Assembly (NCBI RefSeq): GCF_932526225.1
Contig: NC_064048.1
Location: forward strand, 7,047,015 to 7,109,014
Direction of reading: 5' to 3'
Length of the DNA stretch: 62,000 nucleotides
Source: Nematostella vectensis
Taxonomy: Eukaryota > Cnidaria > Anthozoa > Actiniaria > Edwardsiidae
The position numbers and the translations under genes are program-made. Below, in pieces: positions 56,663 to 62,000 of this stretch (positions are counted from its first letter, which is position 1; each line of letters starts with the position of its first letter). The notes beneath the pieces were generated by a model. The model was not told the origin of the DNA. It did not search any database and was given only the letters and a program-made list of their open reading frames with translations.

Positions 56663-59600
56663 ATGAATCTAAACGGCTCTGCTAATAGCACTCTTAGTGC
56701 CAGGCCCCCACGGTCTACAGGATGTCACATGACCCTGGATGACGACACGCGGATTGGTCTGACTGTGGCGTACGTGTTTGTTTTCATCACCGCCATTACC
56801 GCGAATTCACTCGTCATCCATGTGGTACGAACGCAGAAGAAAATGAAAGGTAACCTTGCCTCATCCCCAGGCGTAACTGGGGGTCGTTTCTAAAAATCCC
56901 GGTATAACCGAGCCCGTTAGGGTACCGGGAGGGAAGAGTTTACGGGATTGTTTACCGGTTCCCAATAATCAAATAAGAATTTTCAGAGTTAATGAATAGA
57001 TTGGCAAAATAACTATTGAATGCCAATAAAAATAGTAGAATTGTCGATTTCTGTAGACAACTGGTACCCCAAACACTGCTGTGGCATCGGCACTTTTCGA
57101 AAAAAGACAAAAGAACAAATAGATAAAGTCTCATTTTGTAGCAAAACTTCCAATACCTTCGCAAAGTTGTTTACATTTTTTTAGGCGCACGGTGACAGCT
57201 AATGTAAAATCATTTGACAGAAAAGAAACCTGAATGGCTGGTAGGAAATCCCATAAAATGATGTGAACCGTGATTGGCTCACTTCTTATCGGGCAGTGGA
57301 ATGGTTTCCTCAAGTGATGAAAACTCACTACAACTCGACACAACTTGAAAATGGCGAGATTTAATCGGAAAAAAGGCACCAAATTGGATATTTCAACTTG
57401 GCTAGTTCAAGATGAATTGTTGATCTATAAATCCAGCTTAAAATATTAGGGAGAAACATCGTTTTGGGTATCAATTTTCGCATTATAAGTAATTCCCGTA
57501 ATTTCTCGCTGAAAAACTCATCGTCACATAGTCACGTGATAATCATAATTAATACAATAAATACATAAATGTGTTTGTTATCTCATTTGTACATCGTGTG
57601 AACATTCTATGACAATCGGCTAAATGCCTGAGATAATACACAAAACATCACAAGTTGCCCGCTAGTTTCAGCGAGTTAATAACCCGCTAGGTTGCCCGCC
57701 AACTTCACCGAGTTACCCGCTAGGTAGCCCGCTAGCTTCAGCGAGTTTCCCGCTAGGTTACCCGCTTGCTTCACTAAAGGTCGTATTCTATGCTCACAAT
57801 CATTCCCAAAGGCAAAAAAAACATTTTTAAGTATGTTTATTTGAACATTTAAAAATGTTCAAATTCGGATTTGCCTACCTGTAGGCCTTGGCCGTTCTAT
57901 TCCGGAACGAAAACGCCGAAAAGATGGAGTTCGCATATCACTGCTACCATCTTTAGATTATGCACTACGCAGAGGTGTGCGATCATCTATGGAAACAAAC
58001 CAGCCTCAAGAGGAAAACTGTTAAAAATGGAAAATGCACCAGACATTATGCAATTCGCACGTCTAGCTCATTGTGATTTTTCAATTTTGTCGGCGCGGCG
58101 GTTTCATTCATGTAATCATCACACATATTGGGCTAGATGCTGGGCCCAGTGACTCTGGTCGCTTTGACGCCGCAATATATAGGGTCTGTTTGTACACCAA
58201 GTTGAAGGGGGCTGTGAAGTATTATAGTTGGTTAACACTTTCTTGGTCTTATGGTCAGGCGAGTGAAGTAGTGTCAGTGAACAAAGCTTAAGTGACGTTT
58301 GCGTTGGCGTTGATGTTTCTATTGTCATAGAATAAACTGCATCGTTGGGACTGTGCATTTTCTGACATTTTCTAACTTGTGTTGCTTATACAATTCTTAG
58401 CAATTGTGGCTGGTCATACTTATAAAAGTACATCTGTTTACAGTTTAAAAAATGTATTGAAATAATAAAAAAAAATAGCAAAGCCCCCCCCCCCTCTTAT
58501 GTCAACAGTTAAGTTTGACCTTCTATATTTGCATCATTTAAACTTCGTGCCCCCTCTCTGGTTTTATAGCGCCCCCCCCCCCCCCCCCCTCCTGATAATC
58601 ATTGCATAGTACCTTATTATTTACACGTCATCCTCTTGTATACGTCTTTTGTCAAACCCATGTTTCTGTTTTGCTTCAGTCTCCTTCAACTTCCTCGTGG
58701 TTAACATGGCCGTGGCGGATACCGTCGACGCGTTGTTCGCGATCCCTCTAAACATCGCCTATCTCTACGCCGAAAACCAATGGTTCTCAGGATTTCTAGG
58801 GATAATCGTCTGCAAGATCACACGCATGATGGTATTGGTCGCCATCTTGGTCTCAATAGCGACGCTTTCTGTCATAACCGTCGAGCGTTACCTAGCAACT
58901 ACTCAAGTTCTCAAACGACCGCTGACTTTGACTTCCGTCAAGCGCTTGATCGCCGCAATCTGGGTAATCTCTGGACTGGCTGCTGTTAATGAGGCAGTGA
59001 AGCATCACGTGACCTTCACGAGAGGGGCGTGGCGATGCATGCCGATCATCACCAAGGATTGGCAACGTCAGTTTATGATTGAATTCATCATCAAGTTCAT
59101 GGTCACGTATGCGGTGCCTCTGCTCACGATGGCGATTTTGTATTCGATCATCGTCTGTCTGCTTTGGAAAAGAAAGACTCTAGGTAAGCGAGAAGTGGTC
59201 TTCTCACGCTATATCCCTATTCAGCCACGTGGTATTGTCACGCTATCCTTACTAAGCCATGTGGTATTGTAACGCTATCCCTAATTAGCCACGTGGTATT
59301 GTCACGCTATATCCCTATTCAGCCACGTGGTATTGTCACGCTATCCTTACAAAGACACGTGGTCTTGTCACACTGTCCCTACTAACCCACGTGGTATTGT
59401 CACGCTATGCTTACAAAGACACGTGGTCTTGTCACGCTGTCCCTACTAACCTACGTGGTATTGTCACGCTATCCTTACAAAGACACGTGGTCTTGTCATG
59501 CTGTCCCTACTAAGCCACGTGGTCTTGACACACTATCCCCACGCGCATGATATCTTTTGTGTCCACTTCTTTTCTGTCTTCGTTACCATTGCGTTTAAGA

Positions 59601-60283
59601 GTTCTCGGCCGTATTTTCAAGACCACTTAAATATTTGCTCATGCCTTACACAGGTGAACAGATTGATGAGAACGACCGTCGAGTCCAGATTCAAAGGCGA
59701 AGCGTCATCCAGAAACTCGTCATTATCGTGTCCTTGTTTGCAGTTTGCTGGCTTCCTGTGCATGTTAATCACTTCCTTGGAACCTTCGATCGCAAGGTTT
59801 GTTGTCGTGTCACGCACGCCTTCTTTACATGTTTTCTAGGCTCGCGGGAGGGGGTGGGCTATTTTTCCATATGTCTGCTGCTGTACCTCTTATTGCTTTC
59901 CTTCTAATTCATGTCTCTACTTCCCCAGAGGGTGATAGTGGGGTTTTATTATTTTTTTTTCTATCTCAGAATAACGTTTTCCTTCGCTAGAGGGTGATAC
60001 TTGGGTTTTATTGACATCTCCATTTTTGTTTCAGGCTTACATCTGCCTTCCCCAATGGGTGGTTCTTGGATTTTATTGGCTTGCGCATGCCAACACTGCA
60101 ATAAACCCGCTGATCTACCTGATGCTGACCAAGCATTCGCGGGCTCTGTTCAAGTCAAGCATCACAGGTAAACGCAACGGCTCCATGGATAAAAACCGGA
60201 ACCACACAAGAAAGACCACATTGTTTGGATCGTGGAAACGAGGCTCAAGGAAATCACGCTCCCTAACGAAGGCTGGGATGTAA
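56663..60283 (+). CDS. Class A (rhodopsin-family) GPCR, peptide-receptor-like, 4 coding exons
   Basis: Exons: 56663-56849, 58680-59183, 59654-59796, 60035-60283 (stop). They total 1083 nt, 360 residues, with all junctions in frame (phases 1, 1, 0). The N-terminus has NGS and NST glycosylation sites. TM1 has TANSLVIHVV; TM2 NFLVVNMAVADTVDALFAIP; TM3 starts at CKITRM and ends in ERY (DRY variant); TM4 IAAIWVISGLAAV; the loop-2 cysteine is in WRCMPI; TM5 TYAVPLLTMAIL; TM6 LFAVCWLPVHV; TM7 NTAINPLIY (NPxxY). The tail is basic. These are class A hallmarks, closest in style to neuropeptide receptors, but the ligand cannot be told from sequence. A TTCTTTTCAG acceptor directly before the ATG implies a noncoding upstream exon. 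Intron 2 carries a 32-bp tandem array. AATAAA motifs lie at 60366 and 60382. Confidence 0.93.
57655..57785. repeat. CCCGCTAG-rich short tandem repeat in intron 1 of the class A GPCR
   Basis: Repeated ACCCGCTAGG and GCTTCAGCGAGT units, roughly 22 and 44 bp apart. Confidence 0.75.
59190..59541 (+). repeat. 32-bp minisatellite in intron 2 of the class A GPCR
   Basis: About eleven copies alternating CACGTGGTATTGTCACGCTA and CACGTGGTCTTGTCACRCTG types. The array starts a few bases after the exon 2 splice donor. Most units carry the palindrome CACGTG. Confidence 0.95.
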
Positions 60284-60299
60284 ATGCATAGGTAGCAAT

Positions 60300-60334
60300 T
60301 TGTCACGCAATTATATTTATGAATTGCGTGACTT
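60300..60334 (+). promoter_or_regulatory. Perfect stem-loop in the 3' UTR of the class A GPCR
   Basis: GTCACGCAATT and AATTGCGTGAC pair as an 11-bp perfect stem around a 9-base loop, starting about 20 bases after the stop codon. It would form in the mRNA. The arm sequence TCACGCAA also recurs in the repeats at 9.4-9.9 kb, so it may be a trace of a repeat rather than a selected element. Confidence 0.5.
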
Positions 60335-60365
60335 ATTGCGAGTCTTATTGTCGTGTATCGTTAAA

Positions 60366-60387
60366 AATAAAAAAAGTGGACAATAAA
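60366..60387 (+). terminator. Polyadenylation signals of the class A GPCR
   Basis: Two AATAAA hexamers (60366-60371 and 60382-60387) lie 83-104 bases after the stop codon, a usual distance for a short 3' UTR. Confidence 0.5.
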
Positions 60388-61131
60388 AAAGGCCATAAGC
60401 CAGAAGAGGGGAATCGCCTTAAACCGGAAGAAAAGCGAATGACTTTTTTAACAAATATGTTTAATATGGGAAAAATGTCAAATGGTTTCTTGGAAAATGT
60501 CCGGGAAGTGTCTTCAAAAGTGTCTGCAAAAAAAAAGCGGTGGTGACCTTCTCTGATACAAGAAATAATTATACAAGACTACACCATATAGTAGTGCTAC
60601 TTACACCTATAGTTATAAATAAACAATACCAGTAGTAACAAAATAAAACGGAATGCGCGCCAATCGCTCAAGCTTAAAGTCGAATGCAAACAGTGTCCAC
60701 TGTAACAACAGTGTCAACATTTCTTGGCCAAGCAAGGCTTGGCAGCATCACATAAAGAAGGAAAGATATCAAGAGTGACAGAACACCAAAACAATACGAA
60801 GAAGGTGATACAAAGCGTACCAAGCCATCCAGCTTGATCAAAAGCGTGAACATCCATCAAGCGCGACAAATGTTGACAATCAGTCAACCAGTGGCATGTA
60901 TGAGCCGTGCACACTTTGGCAAAATTATAAAAAGAAAACACCCAGCATGTAAAGTCATGTACCAAAGTCTGTGTACATTATATACTAATATCCTGTACAA
61001 AAACAAAACGAAAAACACGGCACAGCTGTTTGAAAAGTCACCAATAATTGAGATCCGACATCTCATAATGGATAAAGTTTGAGATATCACAAAAAATAAT
61101 AAGACAAATAAGACAATAAGACAAATAAGAC

Positions 61132-61379
61132 AAGCCGCATTGTCACCAGTTTACTTCCGGTCGATTACCTAACAATATCCGATGATTTTTAACGGAAAAG
61201 GCGAAAAATATTTCAAACTATTGAAAGCAGTGTGTCTATTGGAAGTTTCTTTGAAGATGTGATTGATAATTAAGAGCGTATGGCCTATTAAATATCTGGG
61301 ATTCTAATAGATTCTTTAGTCTTTTAACGGTTAAGGTTTCTATCGGACCTCCGGAAGTAAACTGGTGATAATGCGGCTT
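61132..61379. mobile_element. Foldback MITE (248 bp)
   Basis: Left end AAGCCGCATTGTCACCAGTT and right end, on the other strand, AAGCCGCATTATCACCAGTT, both followed by TACTTCCGG. No ORF. Target duplication unclear. Confidence 0.8.
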
Positions 61380-62000
61380 TAACGTGGGCTGGATGCTAGA
61401 CACTATACTTCGATATCCATTTAAAAGTCGCTTTCACGGACAGGCGACACTCTACGCACGACACCTATAAGGCCCCGTACGAACATGGCCAAATAAACTG
61501 CCAACATTGCTGGCCCAGCGATGCTGGCGCCGTTTGCATGACACTACATTGGGAGATGTTGTGGACAGCTCGCCAACATCTTGTATTGTGGCCAGCCCAA
61601 TAAGCTGTGCTACTGGTTGATGTTTGCGCTGTTTTCATAGGGCTTTAAATTTCTGATGCGGATGTAACTTGTCCGGTATCACGTGAAAAGCAGTCGTGTA
61701 CTTCGAAAAATGTCGGCTTCTACAGTCAGATTTAAATTTTTAGTATGGATTTGTGCTAAATCAGACATCAGACATTTTTTTTTTGTGATAGCGTGAGTCA
61801 AATCATACGCAGTCCTAATACCTCCTACCTCCCTGCTTGAGTCAAGCAAACCCTTCTCCTCTTTACTCACTTGTAAATAACTTATATTCAAAATAAATAT
61901 TTCATCCACCGTTCTGTTACCGATATTTATGTATAATAAACTAAGTATGTCAGGCTGTTAGGACTTACTCTGCGCGCGCCTGGAAAAAAGGAGATAAATT
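61380..62000. other. No gene recognised at the window end
   Basis: Includes a GC-richer stretch (61470-61615) with repeated CCAACAT, GGCCAGC and GATGCTGGCGCC; similar phrases (GCTGGCGCT, AAACGGCGCC) occur near 15.0-15.2 kb, suggesting a dispersed repeat. Confidence 0.4.

Noticed and set aside
1-62000. tRNA, rRNA, CRISPR array, operon or prokaryotic signals
   Set aside because: None found by eye; arrays present are minisatellites without spacer structure, and the gene organisation is eukaryotic.

Overview
The window is eukaryotic, AT-rich, intron-rich and full of short repeats. Every recognisable gene is split by GT-AG introns. The receptor gene content, the frequent long poly-G/poly-C tracts, the many small foldback/MITE elements and the 54-bp minisatellite suggest an invertebrate, most likely an anthozoan cnidarian such as Nematostella. 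That organism call is inference; no rRNA, mitochondrial or other taxon marker is present.

The main content is one large minus-strand gene, 31097 down to 4622. I assembled it by hand from 26 exons whose splice phases all fit, giving 3378 nt and 1125 codons plus stop. It encodes an adhesion GPCR: signal peptide, C-type lectin domain (CTLD), two PA14 domains, a GAIN-like stalk, an intact GPS cleavage motif, all seven membrane helices and a cytoplasmic tail. Its extracellular modules would bind ligand, possibly glycans. The GAIN/GPS unit would self-cleave and expose a tethered agonist, and the 7TM unit would signal.

The second clear gene is a plus-strand class A (rhodopsin-family) GPCR at 56663-60283, with four coding exons and 360 residues. 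It looks like a peptide receptor. Two weaker genes are proposed: a two-exon secreted 90-residue protein at 41391-43071 (+), with signal peptide, matching splice phases, TATA box and AATAAA; and a single-exon 104-residue secreted ORF at 50699-51013 (-). I recognise no family for either.

Layout: 1-1.4 kb nothing clear; 1.4-2.4 kb 54-bp minisatellite; 3.2-4.1 kb CACCTCA array; 4.3-4.5 kb foldback element; 4.6-31.1 kb adhesion GPCR, with two hAT-like MITEs touching splice sites, several tandem repeats that include or abut splice sites, and a 7.7-kb intron at 19.7-27.4 kb; 32.5-33.3 kb simple repeats; 34.1-35.7 kb the same 54-bp minisatellite in inverted orientation; 35.9-36.2 kb a possible promoter/5' exon; 41.3-43.2 kb candidate secreted protein; 44-50 kb mostly featureless AT-rich DNA; 50.7-51.0 kb second secreted candidate; 52.5-53.8 kb two minisatellites; 56.6-60.4 kb class A GPCR; 61.1-61.4 kb a foldback element.
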